64,000 nt of DNA, from the NCBI GenBank assembly GCA_003342815.1, contig PTEX01000024.1:3919517-3983516 (forward strand), given 5' to 3'. Shown here one piece after another: positions 12,775 through 25,800 of this stretch. This DNA is from Eudromia elegans. Its lineage: Eukaryota > Chordata > Aves > Tinamiformes > Tinamidae. The translations under genes and the position numbers were made by a program. Position 1 is the first letter of the stretch. Each line of letters opens with the position of its first letter. The notes under the pieces are model-generated. The model was not told the DNA's origin. It saw nothing but the letters and a program-made list of their open reading frames with translations, and ran no database searches.

Positions 12775-15700
12775 AAAAAATATTTCCTGAGTCCTAAAAC
12801 CTGTTCTCTTGAGTCATCCCTAAGTTCATGACTCTTTCATGTTTCTGACATCCTTGGGCAGCAAACTGTACACTCCAAGGTCAGAGAAGGAATAAGTTTT
12901 TCCTTTCCTGTTTTTTTTAACATGAGATAATGGGACTAACGTGGGCATCTTCTTATTGTCAGAAAGGGAGCAGAATGATAGCGCTGGAGTGTGAAGTGGG
13001 TGCCAGAGACCACTACAGGGGCTGAGTACTTAGTACAGCAAAGAAACGTGCATGTCATCTTGCTCATTTCAAAGCTTATTTCCAGCTAATTTGTTAAAAA
13101 AGACCATGAAGTATTGTAAAAGTGAAGCCACTGAATGTTACAGCCATTTTACACAGCAACACTTAATTTTACTGCATTGAGCTGAACAATGGAAGGAAAC
13201 ACAATAAAATACTTACTGTATTTAAAGAGCTTCAGAAAGATCCGATATCTTTCTGTGGATGAGAAGCTACTATTGATTTCAAAAGTGTTACTGAAGTTCC
13301 ATTTTTAGCAATAAAATGCACTGCATTTCCATCAAAAAAGGGTAATGCATTATACTGATGCAACCCAATACTCAACATTGTTCAAAGGTATGCAGTGAGG
13401 AGAGGCTAGAGGCTTCTTTATAAAAGAGAAGTCTTTCCAACATTCATCTTTCTAACTGAATGAGACTTAAAACAGATTTCTTTGTTGTTGTTGTTAGTAT
13501 TCTCCCAGACAACAAGACCAGATACTATATCCCTAAAATATGCAAGGTAAAAACCACTCACATCTTGTCTGCAATTCAATATACAGCCCACTGTATCTCA
13601 CCATACAAGTGCATTTTCAAAGACAAAGGGAAGTCCCTTTCAGAAGTAGAGACAGTGTTGACTATTTTGTAATGAAATTCACTGGAATCCAAAAGATCTC
13701 AAAAACCTTTTAAAAAAAGCCTGACTAGAATGGTTTATTTTTTCTCATAGCTAAGTTAAGCCACAATTTATTTGCAGATTTATACGCAGAGAGAATGAGC
13801 TTTTGAACCTTAAGTTATGCACGCATTATTCCCTGGCCTACCTCCCAAGTGCCCCACCTTTGGCATAATGCTCTCCTCCATTCACCTGCTCTTCACCTTT
13901 CACTTTTTATAAGGTCTTTTAACATCAACGGTCGTAGGTTGATGTGCCATTTATCTGACCAAGTCAAATACTCTTACCAAAGCATGACCACACCAGGGGG
14001 CAAGCTCCATGCCTCTCTCATCAGCACAGTATCATGGCACTCACTCTCCTCGAGGCACACAACACTCACACAGGCACCAAACCTTCCTCCCAAGCTCTCC
14101 ACCCTCTTGTGCATCTTTCCTCTGGGACAATCAGCTGCCACAAGTTACTGTCTTTTTATTTGCTGCCTAACAGATCTATATTATAGAGTTTTTAATTGTC
14201 CTGATGCATGTTACATTGTGATGGAGCACCTGTAAATAACCCTGTTGTCAATAACAAACACAGCAGCAAATACTTATGCAGTTGGTTTGATGTGAAAAAT
14301 GAAAAATCGATGTAATATGCCCTTATTGTAGGCACCTGCAGGCAACAGCCAATAGAATTGATTAACTCCTACACAATAGATAATAAAGCCAATTACAAAA
14401 CATATGGAACATCCCAGTATAGTTCCACATTTAAATGCAGCAGTGAAGATGCTGCAAGAAAATGCATTAAAAATGATTAATAGTCTCAAAAAATATCCCT
14501 GATGCAATGGTATTTATATATATTCTGATTATCTGCCTATCAAGAACTCAAGATGTTAATGCAGCACCGACTCCTTTGTTAAGAACTCCAAAAGTTTCTG
14601 CATTTCTGCATTAGATATGGATTTGCTATCTCCTCCATTAAGAGCAGATGTAAAAGCACATAAACACTGTACATGTTTTATTTCCCTAATGCCAAAATAA
14701 TAACTTTATACACTCCAGCATATCTTTTACAGGATTTTCAATTAAATAGCAATCTCCATATTCATGTTAATCTACTGAAATAGAATAATTTCCTATTATT
14801 CTACTCTCAGAAAATAATTTTCATAATTTTTTATTTAAACATTTTTATCAGCTCCAAGTAATGTACCCAAAATAATATCTGAAACAAAATAAGAATACAT
14901 GGTGCAAGATGATCTATAATATGACATCCCCTCTTCTTGGGGGTCAATTCATTTTTGGCCAAAGCTTCCACATTAACTATACAAGCAAAACACATAATTA
15001 TAGCTGCTAGTTTAAAAGAAATGAAGGTAGAAAATACAGAATGAATGAAGAATTAATTTCTCCTACTGTAAGCACACTCCTTAAAGGAATAAAAACAAAC
15101 TGACTTCCATTGCAATAATGTGCTTTTCATGGGAAATCAAGCTGGCAACAACAGCTACTTTGCTATAAGGTAGGAAATATTACAGATATTTATATATAGG
15201 TCACATTTGTTTGTAAACCACAGTTACCGACACTTCTCCAAAGTTGTAAGAAATGCAAATAAAGTTTAGTAAGATTTTTTTTTCCACTTTGCAGTTAACA
15301 AAGACAGTTACAGACAAGAATAAATTTTGGAGCTGGATAAACCTTGACATAGTGAGAGTAGAAGAACTCTTGTTGTTTCCCCTGTTCTTTCTCATGACAA
15401 CTGCAAATCAGGGGTGTGCTGCAATCCCGAGCAACCCTGTCCTGTCCTGAGCTCCTTTAGGCAGCAGTTCGCTGAACAAAACATTCTGGGGGCCTCTGAA
15501 CTAGAAGAACCGTTCCTGCCTCCTTTGCACTGCTCTGTACAAGTGCACTCTTGGTCGCTCCCTCCGAGACGCACCCTTTGGGCTGTGTCCTCCAGGCTTC
15601 ACCTACACCCAGCCCAAAGGATACTTGATACTGAAGTCACAGCAAAGACAAAGACTGATGGCTCCAATTCGTAACCACTTAATATTGTCTTTACTTCTCT

Positions 15701-18700
15701 ACTTGATGTCTTCTATCATACATCTATTATGCATTTTTTTATTGTGCAAGTCTTTTAACTGCATGTTAAAGGAGGACTGGAAGCCAATCAATTGTGTACA
15801 TCCTTGTTTTGAACCATTTATGTTTGATTTCTGTATTCTAAATGTTTCCTGCTTTGACCACCTTTATTCTAGAAGAGGCTTTTAAAGCATCATAGGTCAA
15901 ACCAAGAGGCGGAAGACTGGCAGTCCTGAGCAGACTGGACATGGGTAACGGGGCCATAAACTTTCTGCCTGGTCAGCTTGTTGTTCAGTTGCCATCTCGA
16001 GCAGCCCAGTAACTAACTGCCCAGACGGGACGTGTCTTCAGGCCTCCTGAACATGATTTTGTAACTAGAGATCATTTCTAACAGAAAGGTTTTATGACCT
16101 ACCACCAGTCCAACCTCCTATCAAGGGATTATAGCAGGGGAACAACATGGTATAGCCCAAGGGCATTAGAAAACTGAGCCTTATCTAGAGAAGTTGGAAT
16201 GGTGCCTTCCTGCTGAGGTCTAGTGCAGCTTCCTGTTGCCACTGCTCAGGATGCGACAGCCTCATTCAAACTCTAAAGGCTTAAGTGAATTGGTGCTCTT
16301 TAACCAAAAGAACAAGAGCGTCCGCATTCTGCTTGCGTGCAGAATTCCTTAAGAAAACACAACCAAACTGCAATTCTATAGGATACATACATTTCCTATG
16401 AAAAGATACTATGTTGGACAATTCTCACATGGTTTTGGGAGCAACCTGCCTAATGCAGAGAAAGTCTTTATGCTAATGGACGAGTCTAGCCTCCTTTTCT
16501 TTCGACACCATCTTTCGCTATGTGACTATCACCTTTTCAATTGCTACAATTCCCTCATCTGAAGGAACAGCGAGCTTGTCAGCAGTCTAGTTGCAATGTC
16601 AGAGATTAGCTGAACTGCTCCCATTAGAGTTAATGGAGTTACCTACTAAATCCCTACACGTTAAGTTGTCAGGTTTTTCTTAAGCAATAATATCCTTGCA
16701 AGTTTCCATTTACCCAAAGGTTTAAAATGAAGCTGAGTTTTTTCCCTGCTTTACCTTAGAGAAACTGAAGTCTTTCCTCTGATATTTTCAAAATCTCCCT
16801 ATCTCCTATCTATTTCCAATAAAATTTTCTGTGGCTTAGCAGATATTGCAATGACATCTAAAGAGCACAAAACCAGATTATCTTTCAGTGATTTGATGGA
16901 GATATTTACTAGTAGAATAATATACAAAACCGCAAAAAAGGTTCACTAGATTCTCTTTCCCACATATTCATACATATCAACTGCTCCTGACATTTCAGAT
17001 ACTACATATAAAAGAAGAAAGCAACAGACTTGAGCTAAATTAGCATACTTCCTCCCGATAAGGAAGGATAAGACATCTTATATTCTTGTTGTTTATCAGC
17101 GACTATATATCTTTCTAACTTTAAATTTCTACTACCCATACATGGGATGTCAGTTTTACAAATTTGACTACAACATCTGTCTACGTAATCATAATTACAT
17201 ATTAATCTTGAATGTATTCTCGCTCGTGCAAATATTTAACTACAGCTCTGTGGGACAATCTCTTTATGGTAATTAGCGTCTTAAAGAGCTCTGAGAATAG
17301 TCTCATTATGATAGCAAGGATGACAGACTGGTTCCAGAACATCCCCCTATTTTTTTTTTCCTGGGTTTCAATAAAGGAGTTATCAATCCAGTAAACAGAG
17401 AGGAGAATGCAAACTTGTGGCTATGGCAACCATATTATCCCTCTTCACGTTGTATTTCTACGGCTTTTCAGAGGATTCTAGAATTCACCCTCATCTTTAT
17501 TCTGCACGGGTCAATTAAAACCATCTCAGAACGACGCCGTTATCTCAGAATTGCTACCGCTACAAAACTGATCCATAAATTCTAACCTAAAAAGCAAACT
17601 ACCCTACAAGTTTAACAAGCAGCCTGTTCAGGAAAAGAAAAGAAAATCTCTACTGAACTAATTACTTCCTATAAAGTTTCTGGTACTGTTGCTGTCTGGC
17701 ACCAAACTCCCTTACTTATAGACAACCCCTGCGACAGGGTGATCCAGAGAGGGTGATGAAAAGAGGGAAAGAACAAAGAATTAATCTATTGTTCAGTTTT
17801 GAAGCTGTTCACTAACCTGAAGCAACTCAAAGGTTGGGGAAGAAAACAACCAAATCTGTCAAAGTGCAAGGCTTTGAGGATGAACCCACAAAGAACTCTC
17901 TAACAAAATATACATGCAAATGTTTTGGTGTTAAAGGGCTGAAACTCTCTTTTTTTCACATGACAGTATTTAAATTTGCAAGAAAATTTAATAAAAGTGA
18001 TTGATCTTAGAAGTTATTTAAATTTCAAAGAATCTAATAACAAATTATGTAAGAGTTTTTGCTTTTCCTGCTGTTTGATATTGCCTTGATTCTTCCTATT
18101 GCTGCTGTTGAACTTTGGGTCTTCTAAACATTTTTTTCTAAACACTCTTCTTCCTGTCAAGCTCTTCTTTTCTGATCACTTCCATTGTTCCCCATAGATA
18201 CTTCTGCTGAATCCAACTGCCTTTATCTCAAAGACATCTGTAGCAAATAAATTGAGTATTTGCCTGAACAATAGTCATGAGATGAATGGCTACCGTGCCT
18301 CTAGGTTCTCAATCAATATTTGATTTCCTCCATGTTCAGGTTAACTTTACAGAATACACGACATGAAATCACATCCCAGCTATCGCAGCCTAGATATGCA
18401 CTGACAGGGCAGAGATGATGCCAACTTCAAGCATTTTTGACAGATTCATTCTATGTTCACAAATCAGCTACACAGACTGGATGTCACAGATCCCTGTGTC
18501 AGCAGGATATGACATACAAATTTAAATGTAATCACGATGTACACATACATACTGCTGCAAAAGAGGTCTTAAATGAAACTGTAGCATCCCTTACAAATGA
18601 TAGTACTATTTTTTAACAGTCTGACTTGAAACGCTTTTGCTAAATTTTCTCTCTTGGATACTATTTTTTAAATAAGGTGGAATCAGAATGATCAGAGGAG

Positions 18701-21500
18701 CAACGCTGATGACACAACTTTGACAGAGTTTCACCATACAGCAGTTTGGTATTTTTTGGTGATGATGCTGTGCAGTCTAGACTACAGGTTCTGCTTTTTA
18801 ATAGAGAGCTAAACATTAGTTCTGTAGGAATTATATTTTTGGAAATAAAAACTGACATTGTCTTGTTTCCTCTGACTCATATAAATTTAATTCCAAATTT
18901 GCCTCAAGGATGGCCTTTTACAGAGTCAGCAAAAGTGCTGTTGGAGCAAATTAAAATAAAGCTGATCTGATCTGGATACAAAGACAAAAAAATTGTTGTC
19001 TTGAATGTGCCAATTTACTACCCCTGACTTTGTGAGCTGTGGCATAATAGCAACATATAAATATAAGGTAAGTTTAAGAATCAAAAGACTCAGTTCTTGT
19101 GCAGATCATTTTTCACTTGTACTTGCCACCTGACATTTCTAGCAACATAAGATTTTACAGATTAGGACTTTACAAATTCTCAGGCGATTATTTAAAACTA
19201 TGAAAAATGTTTGCCCTCAAATAAGACTTTGATATTATAAATAAAGTATACTTTAAAGGAATGTTTTGCAGGGTACTGCAATCAGGAAGGAATGTCTTTT
19301 CCCGTGCAGTGATTCAATGGCATGAGGCTGCCAGCCTGCCACGGAGACCCACTTTTCCCTTGTCATAAATGTTTACAGTCTATTTGCAGTGAGCTCCCGA
19401 TTTCTCAGAAACTCATCTTCTCCACGGAATTTTCTAGAGACATTTACCAGCATCGTTCCCATGAGCTGAGATCTCCACGCTGCCTGCTACGCACGGCCAA
19501 GCCCTGTCTGGTCTGGATAGTTACAGTCCTTTTAGAAATATTAGGACCTTTATGGTTCATTCAACTAATGATTGCTTAAAGGAGGAGACAGGGCAGGAAT
19601 TATGACAATTTTACTAGTTTTCCAAGGCTCTATTTTATATCTTTTCTGCCCCTTCAAAAACATGGGACAACCCTTTTCCATTGCAGTGTTTTAAAGCAAA
19701 GCCCCTGTTCTCTTGTCCCTTCAACCATACAGAAAATTAAATCTTTATTATTAGGTCTTCGCAGACTTCTCAATGCTTAATAAAAAATAACGACAGTTAA
19801 ACCTGTTTTAATACCCACACTCCAAGCCCCTGCATGCCTCCTTTCTCTCCTGGGTACCGTCTTAAAATGTGTTTCTTATCCTAGGCTTCCTTTTACATTC
19901 CTTAATGAGCAGCACACTAGTCTCTTAACTGTCCTCTACGTAAATGGATTAAGTTTCACATGAAGAGAGATCCCCAGGTATGTGTTAGAGAAGCTGTAAG
20001 CAGCTGTGTGAGATGGGATAAGAGCAGAGACACAATTCACCTGTTCCTGACAGCAAAACCACCAACTCTCTGCAACATTTATTTTGACTCCCAACGAAAA
20101 GACCCTTTTAACTTGCAGCATCTTTTATTCAGCACCTCATTTTCTGCTACATATTAAAAGTCAGTAGGGTGTGAGCATTCGTTCCAAGGCTTGCTGAGAT
20201 GTTACTCACATGAAGGAGATACAGACCATTTCTGCTGAGTAAAGCCCAGGGGGATGCTGGAAATCCAAAAGTGTTTTACCACACACGTGTATTTTCCTTC
20301 CCCCATCACCCCATTTGAGCATAAATTTTACTGTGCCTTTTATTCTTTATACTCTAATTACTAAAAGCAATAGCTTAAAAACAGGTGAAATCATTTAAAC
20401 TCATGGCTTAGATAAGTGATATAAGTGTACATTCTTACTGTTTTCAAGCAGAAATGAGCATGGCCAAAGCATATGATTTGGGGTGGTTGATTATCAGATT
20501 ATGCCTCTCCAAAATCTGTCTAGTCTGTTCTCAAATCCCTCCAGCAAAGATGCTGACCCTACATTGACGGCTGTGCAGGTAACAACCTCATGTAACTATT
20601 AGATGCTTGGAATCCACCCTCCTCCCAGTTACTTTTTTCCTCCCTTACTCAGCAATTATTCCTCAACATACTTAAAATTCATGCATCTTTACATAATTTT
20701 ATCATATTTTTCATTCAGGTCAGCTCTCTAATCATCTACTTTTTTATTTTTGTAGTATTTATTCCTGTCCTCCTCTGTTGTCCCTGCAAGCTCAGTAAGT
20801 CTGTAAGTACCATCCCTCCATAGTATCATCTGAGGTAGCAGGAATTCCAACTAAAACCAGAATTCTGACAGACTCAAGGACGCCCCTTAATATTTCCTTC
20901 AGTTTTGATAGGAAATCATAACCATATTTTGAATATAGACTTCCAGTTAATTCAGCATCTGCCCTAAACACCTAGGCAGCACACAGAGATGTTTGTTTTG
21001 CCTAGCTCAAGAACACATCACAAAGTGGCACCAAAATCTAGCTGTTCTACTGGTCTTAGCGATCTCTTCTAGCCTGCTTAGCAGAATGTCATGAAAGACA
21101 CTGGCAAAATCTCATTTTACCTTTACGGAAGGCACAAGTATAGATCTCTGGTACTGAAATCTCATGGGCATTACACGACACTAGGGGAATTCACACCATA
21201 TCTTTGTTACACTTTAACTGCTAGACCAGACAGACTTCTTGGAGACGCTCCTGCACGGTTAAACTGCACTACCCACTTAGAAAAATATTTTACAGCAATC
21301 TTTGAAACTGAATGTCAAATCTATTGGTATTAATTGTAGCACAATCAGACCTTTTTCCTAAATATATTTATAGTGTCTTTATCTTGCACATAAACATGTA
21401 AAATTGTGTAGCTTTGCTTTATGGTTACAACTGCATGATACGCTAGCAATGGAAGATTTTTTTTTTCCGTTTCAACTAAGCCTGCATCTTATTTACAATG
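12775..21500. other. AT-rich stretch with no recognisable gene
   Basis: The largest open frame (13849-14232, plus, 128 codons) has no recognisable domain and no matching splice sites. A somewhat GC-richer patch lies at 15,400-15,660 with open frames on both strands but nothing identifiable. A donor-like AAG|GTAAGTTT on the plus strand at about 19,070 has no coding exon in front of it. A (TTG)n tract sits at about 13,482-13,494. Confidence 0.65.
13990..14003 (+). promoter_or_regulatory. CTCF-like motif, plus orientation
   Basis: ACACCAGGGGGCAA fits the CTCF core CCASYAGRKGGCRS at 12 of 14 positions, including the AGRKGGC centre. Binding is inferred from the motif alone. Confidence 0.3.
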
Positions 21501-21529
21501 ACAATTAAGTCAGTTTCATTTATTTTCAC

Positions 21530-21760
21530 ATGTCTAATAACATTGGAATCTCACTGGTAAAGCCGAGCCTTTTTCTAAGCTCAGGCAATTAAGGATCACA
21601 ACACTCGGCTACTGCTTATTGGTCTTTAAAAAAGAAGAGTACAACAAAATCTCTGCATTTCTGAAGGAATATTTTAATGTGTCTTCTGTAACAGATTAAA
21701 TCAGCTCTGACTCACTGTTTTGCTAACTCAAATGGAAAGCACTTATCCCTCCTTCTTTTG
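21530..21760. other. Possible conserved non-coding element
   Basis: Unique non-repetitive sequence with TAATAACATTGG, CAATTAAGGATC and similar cores, lying directly beside the candidate exon at 21,957-22,169. The call rests on texture only; no alignment was possible. Confidence 0.2.
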
Positions 21761-21956
21761 CAGCATCAGCTTCATTTAAGACAAACAAAAAACAATGCAG
21801 GTTTATATATATATTTCTGAAAAACAGAGTTGGAGTAGTGAAACCGAGCTACCATATGTAATAATTGCAGTACTACAAAATATACCTGCTTACATTTTAA
21901 CAAATCCTTCAAGTGGAATGAAGAAGTTAAAGCTACATTTCTAACCTCTGCCTTAC

Positions 21957-22169
21957 TGTTCTCATATGTTCTTGCATGTCTCTGGAAGGAGAACGTGGTC
22001 TGTGTGGCACTGCCACCCAGACAGAGGTGCTCACGCCACAGCTCAGCTGCCCTCCTCTCATGCTGTCAGAACTGGAAGTCTCAGGCTCTGATAATCCGGA
22101 CTTCTTGGAGCCTTGGAGCACAGGGGGCTCCGGGCTCTGCAGGGAATTCCTACGGTTGGTGGCAGGCAC
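21957..22169 (-). CDS. Candidate 213-bp internal exon (71 codons), unknown gene
   Basis: On the minus strand a pyrimidine-rich tract (AAATCCTGTTTCTCTCCAG, then AATTTAG) leads into GTGCCTGCC, and the piece ends at AGAACA|GTAAGG, a good donor. From 22,169 to 21,957 it is 71 whole codons in phase 0 with no stop. The peptide is serine/proline-rich and polar (SLQSPEPPVLQGS, SEPETSSSDS, PRSPSRDMQEHMRT), with a disordered, phosphorylation-rich look; no folded domain is seen. The stronger upstream AG (exon start 22,176) would put a TAG in this frame, so the weaker second AG must be used for coding. That is the main weakness. Plus-strand frames are also open here (21995-22429), partly because GC is high. 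It shares strand and phase with the candidate at 12,583-12,693, so the two could belong to one minus-strand gene with an intron of about 9.3 kb. Confidence 0.3.
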
Positions 22170-22689
22170 CTAAATTCTGGAGAGAAACAGGATTTAAAAT
22201 ACACATTTTCCCTCTATTTCTTCTCAAATATTCCTGTGGCTCTCCACTCCAAATGCTGGCCCCGGCAAATCTCTTAGGCATCTGGGCAGGAGGGGAGAGC
22301 AACACTGAATCCGAGCTGCGGATTCCCTGCAGGGAACCCAGCCCCAGGAGCGGCTGTGGATCCGGGCCTTTGTGTCAGGAAACTCCATGGAAACTGGCAT
22401 ATGCCATAAAATTGACATATGGATTTTAGTGAGGAAAAAACACACACAAAGAGGATGATTCATTCCTTGTGTATGCTGATGACAGAATGCCACTGTTCCT
22501 TAATGTACTGTATTAGAAAGGATTGCAGTCTGAGGCATACACATTAACAGAGAGATGAGCTTAAAAATAACCTCAAAAATCATCACAAGTTTCCTTTTTC
22601 TTATGTTGTCTGATCACCAAAAAGCATCTTTAAAAATTTATCTTGGATTGCTGAGATGAAGACAACTTCAGAGATGTTTGATTGCTGCT

Positions 22690-22895
22690 TGTTAGGTAAT
22701 TATTTGTTCAAATAAAATACACCACATTTACTTTATAATCATTTGCTGCCACCTGTTGGCAAAGAGAAGACAGTAAAAATAAGCAATTTCTTGACATCAA
22801 ATAACAATAAAAGCTAAAATTGAATGCTTAATTACACTACATGAAATGCATAATTATATGTGATTGCAATTAGATAATTAGGTCTAGTGTATGCT
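22690..22895. other. Possible conserved non-coding element around a CTCF-like motif
   Basis: Dense homeodomain-type cores (GGTAATTATTTG, CTTAATTACACT, GATAATTAGG) flank a CTCF-like motif at 22,746-22,759. The sequence is unique and non-repetitive. Regulatory function is inferred from motif density, not shown. Confidence 0.3.
22746..22759 (-). promoter_or_regulatory. CTCF-like motif, minus orientation
   Basis: The minus strand reads CCAACAGGTGGCAG, 13 of 14 matches to CCASYAGRKGGCRS. The only mismatch is the fourth base. Confidence 0.4.
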
Positions 22896-22899
22896 TCTT

Positions 22900-25800
22900 C
22901 TGCTACAGCTTAGATTAAAAAACAGGTGAGGTTCATGCTGTATAGTTAATACTCCCCAAATCCCTCTCAAAAATGAATAAAAATTTTCTCAATGGGAAAA
23001 AGAATAGGATAGAGGGAAGGGTCAACATCTACCAAAGATCTAACACAGCAAACGTCATCTTTTCCATCCCTGTGGCATGGTCAGCCCGTGCTTATTGCAA
23101 GAGGAGCTGCTCTACCTTCCTGCTTCACATGGTATCTCTATTTCTGCAAGCCCGCACATCTGACAGCATAAAGTCTAGCTACATCCTAGCAAGGTAGCAT
23201 AACAGTGGGATTATTATTACTACTACACTGAGGAAATGTAGCTGTTTCAGCCTTCCCTGTCATGAATCCCGAATCTGATGTAAAGGAGCACGCATGAAAG
23301 CTTCCCAAGTGGAGCTGGGCTGATACAAACTTTGCTGAGAGCTCGGACTGCAAGACAGCTCTAAAGAGGATTAAGGTGCCTGGGAAATGAGTAATGCCAG
23401 TTCATCAGATGTCACTTGTACTAACAGTAGACAGCTACACGGCATAAGCCACCCCATTCTCATTACTTCCCTTCTCCCAAGCACCTGCAGTAACTATTAA
23501 TAGTGCAAAGACAGCCAGAAAATTAATCAGGAATCTGATTAATTCCGGTTCTGAGAGGTTCTGGTGTGATTTCACACTAGAATATATACATCTGTGTCCA
23601 ATTTTGTTGGACAAACTGAGCCCAGAGAAGCACAAAGAAGTTAATTAATGCTTAAATTTAGTGCACTCCTACCCCGGTCCTATTTTTTTCATGCAGTTTC
23701 TGAATAGTTGAAGACCACCATTTTTTTTAGATAAGTTATCCCAATCGCAAATCCTAAAAATATTCGGAATCCAGGTAGATGCTCTCCAGGGAAGTGCTAG
23801 CATTTCAGAATTCAATCTTTTCTGAGGCACATTTGGATGGATATGTCAAAGCTGAACTCAGAGAGACAAAAGATGGGGTCAGGTGGCTCAATGGGGATAA
23901 TGTGTGGGGTAAGCAGCTTCTAGAGCAGCCTCGCGTGACAGCTCAAGTGAGAGCAAGTTCTTACACAGACACCAGCTGTTTTAGTTTTATCAGAGTTTTA
24001 GTTTTATTTTCAATTCCGGATTACTTAGAAAGAAAGCAAGAATATTTCCTATTCTTTTACTTGACACCAGATGGCACTACAAAAGATAAACAATAATATT
24101 AAGGCCTCACTACTTCTGTTGAGTCCAAGTTTCAAGCCAAGCATGAAACTGCATTTTGCAAGCATGAAATGCTCAAACTCAGATTCAGTATCTGCACAGC
24201 AGCTTCAGAAACTTGAGGAAGAAATGCACAGAGTTAACTCAAAGCCATATTTCTGCAAAGTCCTGACTGCAAAACTGATATCTTTGTACTGTGGAATAGA
24301 TGAAATCTAACCTGTTAAATGATATTCCAAAAAAGTATTTTTATTTATTCCATTCATTTATAATTATTGCTAATGGCTATTTATAATTAGCTATTTAATC
24401 CTGGAGATGTTTCTGGATTCTCCAAAGATCTGCAAGGTGTTTTCTGTGTTCGTTTTTGTTTGTTTTGTTTCTTAATTTATGCAAGGAGACAGACCCACTG
24501 CCTACAGTTGACATCTGAAAAAATGAGCACCTTTCAGCGCTTCCAGGAGATCTGCTCTCTACGTCTATTTTCATTTATAGTATTCATTTTATTGTCTAAA
24601 TTAAGCTTTCACTAAATCCATCTGGATATCAGAAAAAAAGGGAAAAGAAAGTTGAACTATCCTATCCACTCACACTGTTATAAATTGCCAAATTAACTGC
24701 TAAACACAGAAATAGAAAAAAAGGAACAATACATGAAAAACCACCTTCAAGATCAGCAAAGGCATTACTAGTTCCATACGACTCGCTCATTACCTAACTT
24801 CCACCAATATATGATGATCCTAAACGCTTATCTATAATGATTATTGCCTTTATCACTGTCATCGCTATTAAAGGACAGCTCTATCAGAAGGGGCCTGTAC
24901 AGAGAGTAAAGCAGCACTGCTGGAGTTGGACATAACTCATTTAGAGCTGTGAAAAGGCAGTTGTCTTTCCCAAAGGGAGAGCAGCATAAGGCGCTCAGAG
25001 GCTGCACAGCCCCTGCGTCATCATAAAGAGCTTGAACAAAGAATTTTTTTCAACATTCTTTCTCTTAAAATTGTAAGCTAAAGGAAATAGTTGAAAATAC
25101 TTTATGTTGTTCAAATAAAATGCTTTTTTGACTGAATTAATCTTTTTTAACTTCATCCGGTGTAATTCAAAGTTCAGTTCTTACAGCACACCAGTAACTC
25201 ATTGTTTTTTGTCAATTCCTGCAACAGTTGCTAAAGACAGTAATTAGATTTACACCTTCAAAAATTCTTACATGTATATGCATTATGCCTCATATTTAAG
25301 GCACAAGTGATATTTTCATTAAGCTCTGAATAAAACCAATCACTGGACTTTTTCTTTCCTGTATAGGCCCAGAGGTGAATTTAATCCTCAATACATTTAC
25401 AGACAGGATTAACCTTCAATCCACTTTGAAGTTAGGACAGGATTATTAACCACAATGAACACCCCATTTGCACAATGGAAGGGAAATAAGATGACCATTG
25501 GCTACTAATAGGTATATGTTCTATACTTTAAAAGTACATATATTAACAGCCCCTTCACTTCCAGTCAATTCAGTAGCTGTTCTGTCAAGGCATATTTTTA
25601 ATTACTGAACAAATAATTTAATTAATTACAGAAGTATTCCTTCTTTGATATAATGAGGCTTGAATACCAATACATTGAACAGGTTTCTGACACTCACTCT
25701 ACAGATTACGTTTTAAAAATTAGACAAAGATGATTAACAGATTATCAACTATATGCAAATTGCTTTAGGCATGAACTAGATGAATGCAAGTGGCTTGCAA

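Noticed and set aside
23779..24096. 105-codon frame as a gene, with donor-like site near 23,910
   Set aside because: No recognisable domain, the donor lies inside the frame without a good partner acceptor, and the length is within chance expectation.
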